DNA from: Nitrospirota bacterium
GTDB lineage: Bacteria; Nitrospirota; Thermodesulfovibrionia; Thermodesulfovibrionales; UBA6898
Direction: 5' to 3'
NCBI GenBank assembly: GCA_004321925.1
Contig: SCQH01000062.1
Coordinates: 1-51,703 of the forward strand
Length of the DNA: 51,703 nt
The first letter of the stretch is position 1. Every line of letters starts with the position of its first letter. The notes below the pieces were generated by a model. That model did no database searches. It was not told the DNA's origin and saw only the letters and a program-made list of their open reading frames with translations. Of the stretch, positions 8,296 through 16,252 are shown piece by piece. The translations under genes and the position numbers were made by a program.

Positions 8296-10224
8296 ATGAT
8301 AGAAAAGATCGGTTCACCCCAGGACCTGAAGTCTCTGACGCCGGAGGAGATGAAGACCCTCGCAGAAGAATTGCGCCGGATGATCATAGAGCGGGTATCG
8401 ATCAACGGAGGCCATCTTTCCTCGAACCTGGGCGTGGTCGAACTCACGATCGCCCTGCATTATGTCTTTAATTCACCCTATGACAAGATCATCTGGGATG
8501 TCGGCCACCAGTCCTATCCGCATAAGCTGCTGACCGGCAGGCAGAAGGATTTCCCGTCCCTGCGCAAGCATGGCGGACTCTCGGGCTTCCCGAAGATCAG
8601 TGAGAGCCCCCACGACATCTTCGGCGTCGGCCACAGCTCCACCTCGATATCGGCGGCCCTCGGCATCGCTGCAGCACGGGACCTCATAAAGCAGCAGGGT
8701 GGTCCTGATGAGACCGGAAGCGTCATTGCGGTGATCGGCGACGGAGCCCTGACCTCAGGGCTCGCCCTGGAGGGGCTGAACCAGGCCGGACACCTGGGGA
8801 AGAACCTCATCGTGATCCTCAACGACAACGAGATGTCGATATCCGAGAACGTCGGGGCAATGTCGAATTACCTTACCCGGGTGCTGACCGGGGCCTTCTA
8901 CAACAAGTTCAAGAAAGAGACAAAGGCCCTGATCGGGGGCATCCCCAGGATCGGCGGCACGGTCACGAAACTGGCCGAAAAAGCGGAGGGCAGCCTGAAG
9001 GGCTTCTTCCTGCCCGGCGGTCTATTCGAGGACCTCGGGTTCAATTACATCGGGCCGGTCGACGGCCATGACACCGGCCTGCTGATCGAGACCCTCGTCA
9101 GCCTGAAAGATATGACCGAACCGACGCTTATGCATATCGTCACGCAGAAGGGCAAGGGGTATAAATATTCTGAGGAAGACCCCTGCATCTACCACGGGAC
9201 CGGCCCCTTCGACAGCGATGTCGGACTGAACAGCACGAACTGCCCCGTGCCCTCCGGCGTTGAGGCACCGGTATCATACAGCGACCTCTTCGGGGAGGCC
9301 CTTGCCGGGCTTGCCGCCGCGGACAACAGGATCGTTGCGATCACGGCCGCCATGAAGGAGGGCACAGGGCTGAGCGGTTTTGCAGAGAGATTCCCCGACC
9401 GTTTTTTCGATGTGGGCATTGCAGAACCCCATGCCGCCACCTTTGCAGCAGGCCTCGCCACGCAGGGGCTCAGGCCCGTTGTCGCGATCTACTCCACCTT
9501 CCTGCAGAGGGCCTATGATGAGATCCTCCACGACGTCTGCCTCCAGAACCTGCCGGTCCTTTTTGCCGTTGACCGGGGAGGTATCGTCGGCGAGGACGGC
9601 CCGACCCACCAGGGCCTCTTCGACCTGTCGTTCCTGAGGCATATCCCGGACCTTCTGCTGATGGCGCCGAAGGACGGCAACGAGCTGAAGGCGATGCTCC
9701 AGTTCGGCCTCACGCTCACGGGACCGGCCGCTATACGGTATCCGCGCGGGCGGGCCATCACCCTTGCCGAATGCCCGCCGGGCAGCCTCTCCCCCGGCAA
9801 GGCGGAGGTCCTGCGTGAAGGGGACGATCTCTGTATCCTTGCCGTCGGCAGTTCGGTCGCCCCTTCGTTAAAGGCGGCGGAGATGCTGGCTCAACAGGGC
9901 ATCAGGGCTGCGGTCATCAATGCCCGTTTTGTGAAGCCGATCGATGAAGAACTGATCCTCGAATTCGCCCGGAGGACAGGGAAGCTCCTCACCGTCGAAG
10001 AGAACATCCTTGCCGGCGGCTTTGGTTCGGCAGTCCTGGAATGCATCAGCAGAAGCGGCCTGTCCGGCGTCTCAATCAAAATGCTCGGCATCGGCGACCA
10101 GTTCGTCGAGCACGGGACACAGAAATTCCTGCGCAATAAGTATGGCCTCGATGAAGAAGGGATCTGCCGGGCTGCCACGGCTTTGACCTCGGCCATGCCC
10201 CTTCCTTTGCCTCTGCCCCGCTAA
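8296..10224 (+). CDS. dxs: 1-deoxy-D-xylulose-5-phosphate synthase
   Basis: 642 residues, normal for Dxs. It condenses pyruvate with glyceraldehyde 3-phosphate to DXP, the first step of the MEP isoprenoid pathway and a precursor of thiamine and pyridoxal. Visible marks: the N-terminal NGGHLSSNLGVVELTIALH segment, IIWDVGHQSYPHK, the thiamine diphosphate motif GDGALTSGLALEGLNQ ... NDNEMSIS, the pyrimidine domain with a RFFDVGIAEPHA region (catalytic Glu), DRGGIVGEDGPTHQG, and the C-terminal transketolase domain. Start ATG 8296 with GAGAAAGG about 11 bases upstream. Diverges from the SPFH operon and stands alone: no other MEP gene is adjacent. Confidence 0.97.
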   Translation: MIEKIGSPQDLKSLTPEEMKTLAEELRRMIIERVSINGGHLSSNLGVVELTIALHYVFNSPYDKIIWDVGHQSYPHKLLTGRQKDFPSLRKHGGLSGFPKISESPHDIFGVGHSSTSISAALGIAAARDLIKQQGGPDETGSVIAVIGDGALTSGLALEGLNQAGHLGKNLIVILNDNEMSISENVGAMSNYLTRVLTGAFYNKFKKETKALIGGIPRIGGTVTKLAEKAEGSLKGFFLPGGLFEDLGFNYIGPVDGHDTGLLIETLVSLKDMTEPTLMHIVTQKGKGYKYSEEDPCIYHGTGPFDSDVGLNSTNCPVPSGVEAPVSYSDLFGEALAGLAAADNRIVAITAAMKEGTGLSGFAERFPDRFFDVGIAEPHAATFAAGLATQGLRPVVAIYSTFLQRAYDEILHDVCLQNLPVLFAVDRGGIVGEDGPTHQGLFDLSFLRHIPDLLLMAPKDGNELKAMLQFGLTLTGPAAIRYPRGRAITLAECPPGSLSPGKAEVLREGDDLCILAVGSSVAPSLKAAEMLAQQGIRAAVINARFVKPIDEELILEFARRTGKLLTVEENILAGGFGSAVLECISRSGLSGVSIKMLGIGDQFVEHGTQKFLRNKYGLDEEGICRAATALTSAMPLPLPLPR

Positions 10225-10282
10225 CGTCGGTCCTGCTGCGGGGGCCTTCAAAATACCCCGTGACTTACGTGTCTGCTTCATG

Positions 10283-10310
10283 GTATGCTGATACACTTTT
10301 TACAGCATAC
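10283..10310. promoter_or_regulatory. Inverted repeat between dxs and the chemoreceptor gene
   Basis: GTATGCTG, 12 bases, CAGCATAC: a perfect 8-bp inverted repeat 44 bases before the chemoreceptor ATG. With no T-run it reads better as an operator or a leader hairpin than as a dxs terminator. Confidence 0.35.
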
Positions 10311-10353
10311 TGCAACAATCATCCGCATAACCGGAATGAACAGGAGATGAAGT

Positions 10354-12045
10354 ATGACGCTTAAAGACCTCACCTTGGGAAAGAAGTTCGGATTCGGATT
10401 CGGTGTTCTCATAGCCTTGACCATAGCCCTGGCAGTCTGGTCAGTGACCGGTATCGGCAGCATCATATCCAACGCCAGACAGGTCATCGGCAGCAACAAT
10501 CTTCGGGGCGAAATGCTTCAGAGGGAAGTGGACCATCTCAACTGGGTCGTCCAGCTCAACAAGGACATCGCAAAAAATGAAGTGACGGTCCAGACCGACC
10601 CCACCCAGTGCGCCTTCGGTAAATGGTATTACAGCGACGCCCGCAAGCATGCGGAAGATTTTCTGCCCAAACTGAAAGATGTCTTAAAGGCCATGGAGGA
10701 CCCCCATAAACATCTGCATGAATCAGCCGTAGAGATCAAGAAAGAGCTGACTGCAGGAAACCTGTCCGAGGCCCATGCCATATTCAACGCCAAGACTCAG
10801 ACCCACCTCAAAGAGGTGAAGGACCTTCTGGGGGCTGTCCGCAAGACCGTTACCGACAACATCATATCGGACGACCAGATGATCCATGCCGCGCTGAGCA
10901 CCCGGACCGGGGTGATATCCGCAACCGCTGCGGCCATCATTGCAGGGGTCCTGCTGGCATATGTCCTTGCGATGGGCATAATCCGGGCATTACGGAAAAG
11001 CGTCTTTTTTGCACAGACGATAGCGCAGGGGGACCTGACACAGCGCGTTGCGCTCGACCAGAAGGACGAAATAGGCCAGCTTGCAGACGCCCTGAACCTG
11101 ATGGCAACGAGGCTGAGCGATATCGTGGATGAGATCAAGCTGTCGTCGGACAGTGTGGCAGCCGGAAGCCATCAGCTGAGCTCCAGCTCCGGAGAGATGT
11201 CCCAGGGGGCCTCGGAACAGGCCAGCTCGATCGAAGAGGTCTCGTCCTCCATGGACTCCATGGTCTCCAATATCCGGCAGAATGTCGTTAATGCGCGGCA
11301 GACCGAGGAGATCGCCTTAAAGGCCGCCTACGATGCCAAGGAAAGCGGCACCGTGGTCTTCAAGACCATCTCAGCGATGAAAGACATTTCGGGCAAGACG
11401 ATGATCATCGAAGAGATAGCGCGCCAGACGAACCTCCTGGCCCTGAATGCCGCCATTGAAGCGGCCAGGGCGGGCGAACACGGCAGGGGCTTTGCCGTGG
11501 TTGCCAGCGAGGTGAGAAAGCTTGCCGAACGCAGCCAGGCAGCGGCCGGCGAGATAGGTCTGCTGTCATACTCCAGCGTTAAGGTGGCTGAGGAGGCCGG
11601 AGAGATGCTCTCGAAACTGGTGCCTGATATCCAGAGGACCGCCATGCTGGTGCAGGAGATAAACTCTGCGAGCGCAGAGCAGCACGACAGGGCAGACCAT
11701 ATAAACAGGGCTATCCGGCAGCTCGACGCCGTCGTGCAGCAGAATGCCGGTGTTGCCGAGGAACTCTCCTCGACCTCTGAGGAGTTCTCAGCCCAGGCAG
11801 AGCAGCTTCAGAAGACCGTGGACTTCTTCACCTTGGTCGAAAATAAAGGGCGCAGGCAAATAACCCCGGTCGGCTCATACGCCGGACACCGGAGGGTGCG
11901 GGTCGCCCACACAGCCACGAAGGGGATAAGACCCCTCGCCATTTCTTCCCGCAAGTCTCTGGAGGCCGGTCCTGCGGGGATCGCTCTGGATAGGGGAGCA
12001 GTGGCCCACCATGAACCTGCACCTCATGTTTACGAGAAATTTTAG
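10354..12045 (+). CDS. Methyl-accepting chemotaxis protein with N-terminal CZB (zinc-binding) domain
   Basis: 563 residues. An N-terminal membrane helix (about 14-32) precedes a CZB-type four-helix domain with the expected ligands His61, Cys86 (QCAFGKW), His118 and His122; a second membrane helix (about 188-212), HAMP, and a methyl-accepting signalling domain with the hairpin tip [20 protein letters not shown] follow. CZB domains bind zinc and can sense zinc or oxidants. The CZB lies between the two helices, so it should be periplasmic. The last ~60 residues after the coiled coil are basic and unstructured, without a clear CheR-tether pentapeptide. ATG 10354 has AGGAGA 7 bases upstream. No che genes are in the window, so signalling partners lie elsewhere. 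Confidence 0.9.
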   Translation: MTLKDLTLGKKFGFGFGVLIALTIALAVWSVTGIGSIISNARQVIGSNNLRGEMLQREVDHLNWVVQLNKDIAKNEVTVQTDPTQCAFGKWYYSDARKHAEDFLPKLKDVLKAMEDPHKHLHESAVEIKKELTAGNLSEAHAIFNAKTQTHLKEVKDLLGAVRKTVTDNIISDDQMIHAALSTRTGVISATAAAIIAGVLLAYVLAMGIIRALRKSVFFAQTIAQGDLTQRVALDQKDEIGQLADALNLMATRLSDIVDEIKLSSDSVAAGSHQLSSSSGEMSQGASEQASSIEEVSSSMDSMVSNIRQNVVNARQTEEIALKAAYDAKESGTVVFKTISAMKDISGKTMIIEEIARQTNLLALNAAIEAARAGEHGRGFAVVASEVRKLAERSQAAAGEIGLLSYSSVKVAEEAGEMLSKLVPDIQRTAMLVQEINSASAEQHDRADHINRAIRQLDAVVQQNAGVAEELSSTSEEFSAQAEQLQKTVDFFTLVENKGRRQITPVGSYAGHRRVRVAHTATKGIRPLAISSRKSLEAGPAGIALDRGAVAHHEPAPHVYEKF

Positions 12046-12125
12046 AGCTTAGGGCCTGCTGGACAGAGGCCCCTGATCGCGGTATAGTGAGATCATAGAC
12101 TATAAACATAAGGAGGTCTGATCTC

Positions 12126-12563
12126 ATGAAACGTTCACGGCTCATTCTTCTGGTAATGGTCGCGGCATTGGCAGGCTGCATCCAGTCGATCGCTCTGAAT
12201 GATGCGGGAGACTTAGCCGCGATCCCGGCAATCGACTACACCGCCTATTGGTACAGCTCAGGTGAGGGGGAAAGCCTCAGGGCCGTCTTCCTAAAGATCC
12301 CCGAAAGCGGTGTTGAGGTAATCCCCTATTCTGTCCAGATAACGACCGGCAGGACCACCCCCGGGGAGGCGCGCAGTTTCATGGCACGGGGCAGCCATAA
12401 CAGGAACGTCAACTCCCAGAGCGTGTCCTATAAGGGCAAGCCGATCGGCTACCTCTTCACCAACGCCTATCATAGTTTTTCACGGGACACGGTCGAGGTA
12501 AGTCTCTTTGAACGCGACGGCAAGGTCTATCTTTCGGTCTGGGAAAAGAAGCACGACGATTAG
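12126..12563 (+). CDS. Small lipoprotein, 145 aa
   Basis: Basic start, hydrophobic core and lipobox LAGC (Cys18) mark a lipoprotein. The mature part is a small beta-rich domain of about 125 residues, unrecognised, with an AYWYSSGEGESLRAVFLK segment. AAGGAGG stands 9 bases before ATG 12126. It follows the chemoreceptor gene by 80 bases and ends 13 bases from a convergent gene. Its role cannot be told from sequence. Confidence 0.75.
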   Translation: MKRSRLILLVMVAALAGCIQSIALNDAGDLAAIPAIDYTAYWYSSGEGESLRAVFLKIPESGVEVIPYSVQITTGRTTPGEARSFMARGSHNRNVNSQSVSYKGKPIGYLFTNAYHSFSRDTVEVSLFERDGKVYLSVWEKKHDD

Positions 12564-12576
12564 CTGATCACCGGAT

Positions 12577-14190
12577 TCAGGCAGGACTCTCGTCGCTGAC
12601 CACCACCCTGTTCCTGCCCCCTTCCTTCGCCCGGTAGAGGGCCCGGTCGGCCGTGAGCTTGAGATCGCTGATGCTGCGGGCATTGTCAGGACAGGTCGCA
12701 ACCCCGATGCTTATGGTCGCCGAGATCCCGCCGCTGCCGGGATCGAACCGCGCAGACTCAATGCTTTGGCGGATCCTTTCTGCAACATGCCGGCCTGCTG
12801 CAGCGTCCGACGAGGGGAGCAGCAGTGTAAACTCCTCGCCGCCGTAACGGAAGGCCAGATCGTTGTCCCTGATGGCCTGCATGATATGATACGCGGTCTC
12901 TTTAAGGACCGCATCCCCTGCCATATGGCCGAAGGTGTCGTTGATCGCCTTGAATTTATCGAGGTCCAGCATGAGGAGCGTGAACTTTTCGCCGTACTTC
13001 TCGAAGTTCTCAAACTCCTTCTCAATGCACTGGCGGAAGTGTCTCTGGGTATAGAGCTTCGTCAGCTCATCGGTGATCGCAATATAGTGGAGAAAGGCGT
13101 TCTCAAAGGCAACGGTCAGATGACTGCTCACCGCCTTGGTGAGCGAGAGTCTTTCCGGATCAAAGGGCCCGTTGCGCCTGACCACGATGAGGGCAAGCCG
13201 CTTACCCTCTTTTGCAACAGGGATGATCACCTGTCTCCGGTCTTCCGAGATTTTTTCCTCAGTAAGGGAATCCTTCAGCCACTGGTCGATGATAGGGAGC
13301 AGCGGGTCGCCGGCGGCTATCTTTTTCCTGATCTTCTTGTTCTCCTGCCGGGTCCAGCCGATGCAGCGGTACTCCCGGCCCTCCTTGGTAAAGACGACGT
13401 CCACCTCGTCAGCGCCAAAGGTATCGCCCACGATCTCCACGACGATGCCTATCAGTTCGTCAAGGTCGATGGTCCTGCTGAGCCGTTCCATCATATGGTA
13501 GAGTACGGCAAGCTCAGAGCTCTGCCGGACGATCTTCTCGATATACTTATTGATATTGCGGGAAAGGAAGAGGGAGAAGAAAGGCACGAGAAAGACCAGG
13601 CATACAAGGCCCGAGGCCAGGATGATAAGCTCCACGGCCGTGATGAGGGAGTAGGTCTTTTCGAGAGAGCGGTCGATGATAAGTTTGCCGTTGATGCGGT
13701 CCGTTTCAGGATGACAGCCATAGCAGGACCTTTCATTATAAAAGACCTTCACGTTCCTCTGTATCCTCAACCCGTTGTTTTCAAGGACAAGGGTGTCTTC
13801 ATGCGGCGGGATACCCGGTCTCTGGTGGCAGCCCAGGCAGGTCGCCTCCTTTGTCCTGTCCAGGACCCTCCCTATCTCTGCCTTGTCCGAGGAATAGGCT
13901 ATCCTGCCGTTGCGGTCAATGATAAAGGCCTTTGTGACCGTATTGTTCGCACTTCCCACCTTTTCGATAACGTCCTGTATCAGGTCGGGGTTCCGCGCGA
14001 TCATAAGGCTGCTCAGGCTCGATTTTATTACCGTGCCGAGTGCCTGGGTCTTGATCCTGCTGTCGGTGAGGAGGCTGCTCCTGAGGTATATGGCGAGGAA
14101 GACCATGGTGGCTGCAAGGGTGACCGTCATGATCCCCAGGATCCCCAAAAGCATCCTTTTCTTAAGCTGATAGAGCCAGTCTAACTGCAT
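12577..14190 (-). CDS. Diguanylate cyclase with periplasmic c-type haem sensor domain
   Basis: 537 residues. A membrane helix (about 14-36), a ~150-residue periplasmic domain with two haem c motifs, CLGCH (118-122) and CYGCH (156-160), a second helix (about 183-208), a GAF-like linker (about 225-365) and a GGDEF domain with GGEEF at 450-454. An RxxD (RDND, 441-444) five residues before GGEEF is an inhibitory I-site, so c-di-GMP synthesis should be product-limited. The haem motifs suggest sensing of redox state or a gaseous ligand through covalently bound haem. ATG 14190 has only a weak ribosome site; an extended -10 promoter lies 38 bases upstream. It is monocistronic, convergent with the lipoprotein gene. 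Confidence 0.9.
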   Translation of the reverse strand: MQLDWLYQLKKRMLLGILGIMTVTLAATMVFLAIYLRSSLLTDSRIKTQALGTVIKSSLSSLMIARNPDLIQDVIEKVGSANNTVTKAFIIDRNGRIAYSSDKAEIGRVLDRTKEATCLGCHQRPGIPPHEDTLVLENNGLRIQRNVKVFYNERSCYGCHPETDRINGKLIIDRSLEKTYSLITAVELIILASGLVCLVFLVPFFSLFLSRNINKYIEKIVRQSSELAVLYHMMERLSRTIDLDELIGIVVEIVGDTFGADEVDVVFTKEGREYRCIGWTRQENKKIRKKIAAGDPLLPIIDQWLKDSLTEEKISEDRRQVIIPVAKEGKRLALIVVRRNGPFDPERLSLTKAVSSHLTVAFENAFLHYIAITDELTKLYTQRHFRQCIEKEFENFEKYGEKFTLLMLDLDKFKAINDTFGHMAGDAVLKETAYHIMQAIRDNDLAFRYGGEEFTLLLPSSDAAAGRHVAERIRQSIESARFDPGSGGISATISIGVATCPDNARSISDLKLTADRALYRAKEGGRNRVVVSDESPA

Positions 14191-14227
14191 GGGATCATGT
14201 CTGTCCTGGCCGCGTTAGCATCGCTTT

Positions 14228-14236
14228 ATTATAACA
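14228..14236 (-). promoter_or_regulatory. Extended -10 promoter of the haem diguanylate cyclase gene
   Basis: TG-T-TATAAT on the minus strand (14236-14228), about 38 bases before ATG 14190. No -35 consensus is seen at 17 bases, which extended -10 promoters do not need. Confidence 0.45.
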
Positions 14237-14293
14237 GATGGCGGGGAGTATATCTCAGAGAGACCCCGGACCTTGCTGCCATTAAGCCCCTTT

Positions 14294-15874
14294 TCAGTTC
14301 CCGGCAGCCGAGAGGCAGGCCTCCACAGCCCTGAGCGCATCGGCGGCAGAGCTTGTTATCCCTCCGGTATAGCCTGAGCCTTCGCCGATCGGGTAGAGAC
14401 CTCTTGCCGTGACCGACCCGAAGTCTTCGCGCCGGACGATCCGGACCGGGGAGGAGGTCCGGGTCTCAGGACCCAGCAGGATCGCATGGTCCGAGACGAA
14501 AAGGGGGTAGTCCTTTTTCCAGGAACCAAAGGCATTGACCAGTTCCCTGCCGACGAAGTCCGGGAAGATCTCTTTCATATCGGCTGCTGCCGCCCCCATC
14601 CGGTATGAATTCCTGTTGAGCTCCGAAGAGGTCCTCCCGGCCAGGAAATCAGGCAGGTTCTGCGCCGGGACCTTCCACCTACCCCCTCCTGCAGCAAAGG
14701 CCCTGCGTTCTATGCTCTGCTGGAACTCCAGTCCGGCCAGAGGACCGGCTGAGGCATAATCGGTTGTGTGGCAGGTCACCGCAAGGGCCGCATTTGAGAA
14801 GGCTGATGCGCGGGCCGCGTAGCTCATGCCGTTGACGACCAGCAGGCCCTCTTCTGAGGAGGCATTGATCACCTCTCCCCCCGGGCACATGCAGAAGGTA
14901 TACACCCCCCTTCCTGTTTTTCTGTTGGTGAAGGTAAAAGAATACGTGGCAGCCCCTATACCGGTGAAGTCCTTGTATTTATCGCCGTAGCGTATGAGGT
15001 TGATGATCCCGGCAGGATGTTCGACCCTCACCCCGACAGATATCGGTTTCTGCTGCAGCGCAATGCCCTTGCGGTGCAGCATCTCAAAGGTATCACGGCC
15101 GGAATGTCCCACGGCAAGAAAGACGACTGAGCTGCGGTATTCCTTTTCAGAGTTGATGACCACCCCGGAGACCCTGCCGTCCGAAAGAAGCAGGTCGGTC
15201 ATTTTTGAGCCATACTGTATCTCCCCGCCCCTTTCAAGGATATGGTCCCGCATATTGCGGACTATCCTGCAGAGCAGGTCAGTCCCCAGATGGGGCTTGC
15301 TGATATAGGCGATCTCCGGGGGCGCCCCGAATCTGATAAAGGTCTCCAGCACTCTGTTTGCATAGGGCGAATTCCTGGCCCGGGAAAAAAGTTTACCGTC
15401 GGAATATGAACCGGCCCCGCCTTCGCCGAACTGGATATTGGATTCGGGGTCCAGAACCCGGTCCCTGATGAACAGCTGAACATCGAGGGAACGTTCCTCT
15501 ATCTTTTTCCCCCGCTCAAAGATGAGCGGTCTGATCCCCCGGTCGACAAGTTCGAGGGCGGCGAATATGCCTGCAGGGCCGAACCCGATGATCACCGGCC
15601 TCTCCCTGAGCTTTCCGGCCTTCCCCGGCAGCGGGGTCGTTTCCGTGTATTGGGGAAGGTTGTCATGGTTAGTGAACCCGTCGGCAGTCCTCACCACGAG
15701 CGAGACCAGGTAAAAGAACTGCTGAGGATCGCTCATATCGAGGGACTTTGCCAGTATCTTCGTGACAGCTATGCTGCCTTCGGCCAGGCTCAGTCTTTCT
15801 GAAGCGGCATTGAGATAGGCATCCGGCCCGTCCTTTTCAACGGGTATCAGCAGATTTTCAAGTATGAGATCCAA
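14294..15874 (-). CDS. FAD-dependent dehydrogenase of the COG2509 type
   Basis: 526 residues. After an N-terminal ~90-residue domain comes a dinucleotide motif (VIIGFGPAGIFAALEL), followed by the family landmarks SNIQFGEGGAGSYSDGKL and a C-terminal EGSGYTGGITSSAADALRA, as in the uncharacterised FAD dehydrogenase group COG2509. Substrate unknown; soluble and cytoplasmic. Start is a TTG at 15874 with AGGAG 4 bases upstream; no in-frame ATG lies nearby. Monocistronic. Confidence 0.85.
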   Translation of the reverse strand: MDLILENLLIPVEKDGPDAYLNAASERLSLAEGSIAVTKILAKSLDMSDPQQFFYLVSLVVRTADGFTNHDNLPQYTETTPLPGKAGKLRERPVIIGFGPAGIFAALELVDRGIRPLIFERGKKIEERSLDVQLFIRDRVLDPESNIQFGEGGAGSYSDGKLFSRARNSPYANRVLETFIRFGAPPEIAYISKPHLGTDLLCRIVRNMRDHILERGGEIQYGSKMTDLLLSDGRVSGVVINSEKEYRSSVVFLAVGHSGRDTFEMLHRKGIALQQKPISVGVRVEHPAGIINLIRYGDKYKDFTGIGAATYSFTFTNRKTGRGVYTFCMCPGGEVINASSEEGLLVVNGMSYAARASAFSNAALAVTCHTTDYASAGPLAGLEFQQSIERRAFAAGGGRWKVPAQNLPDFLAGRTSSELNRNSYRMGAAAADMKEIFPDFVGRELVNAFGSWKKDYPLFVSDHAILLGPETRTSSPVRIVRREDFGSVTARGLYPIGEGSGYTGGITSSAADALRAVEACLSAAGN

Positions 15875-15985
15875 AGAACTCCTCTCGCCTTTGGTCAGCG
15901 ATCTGACAGTATACCACAGGTCATTGCCCCCAGGGGAAACGGGTGCCGGCCTGCCGGCAGTGAAATAAGGGGGGTGAATTATGTT

Positions 15986-16013
15986 TTTACATTTTTTGTG
16001 ATATCATTATAGT
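15986..16013 (+). promoter_or_regulatory. Candidate promoter upstream of the TonB receptor operon
   Basis: TTTACA, 16-base spacer, TATAGT on the plus strand. If used, it gives a leader of about 235 bases that includes the inverted-repeat element. Confidence 0.35.
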
Positions 16014-16100
16014 GCCTATACAGATCCAGAGGGTCTGTTTTATAAACGCACTGCGTACTTACTAATGAAATCGCATGTAAAGACAAACTTCCAGCTATGC

Positions 16101-16197
16101 TGTCATTCCGGCGTGTCCGGAATCTTTCTTTGTGTTCAGGAGGATTCCCGACACGCTCCGCTTGCCAACAGCAGGTACTGTAGGCACGGGAATGACA
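16101..16197. repeat. 97-bp REP/MITE-like inverted-repeat element
   Basis: Terminal inverted repeats TGTCATTCC (16101-16109) and GGAATGACA (16189-16197), with a second internal inverted repeat, CGTGTCCGGAATC against GATTCCCGACACG (one mismatch). This layout matches a widespread class of short intergenic repeats with GTCATTCC ends. No coding capacity. Only this copy is in the window. Confidence 0.65.
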
Positions 16198-16252
16198 AAT
16201 CATGAGGCTTTACGAGTGAACTCTATTAGTATGATCATTCTATGAGGTTACT

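Larger units (their letters stand above)
15875..16252. other. Intergenic region before the TonB receptor gene
   Basis: 378 bases without a gene. It is AT-richer than its surroundings from about 15980 to 16080 and contains a candidate promoter (15986-16013) and a 97-bp inverted-repeat element (16101-16197). Both are listed separately. The receptor's ribosome site GAGG is at 16244-16247. Confidence 0.7.

Noticed and set aside
8064-8447. N-terminal extension of the SPFH protein up to 8447
   Set aside because: It crosses the dxs start and both promoters, lacks a ribosome site, and the family's usual N-terminus begins at ATG 8063 with AAGGAGG upstream.
12766-14184. Long plus-strand ORF opposite the haem diguanylate cyclase
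   Set aside because: Antisense shadow; the minus strand encodes clear GGDEF and haem motifs over the whole length.
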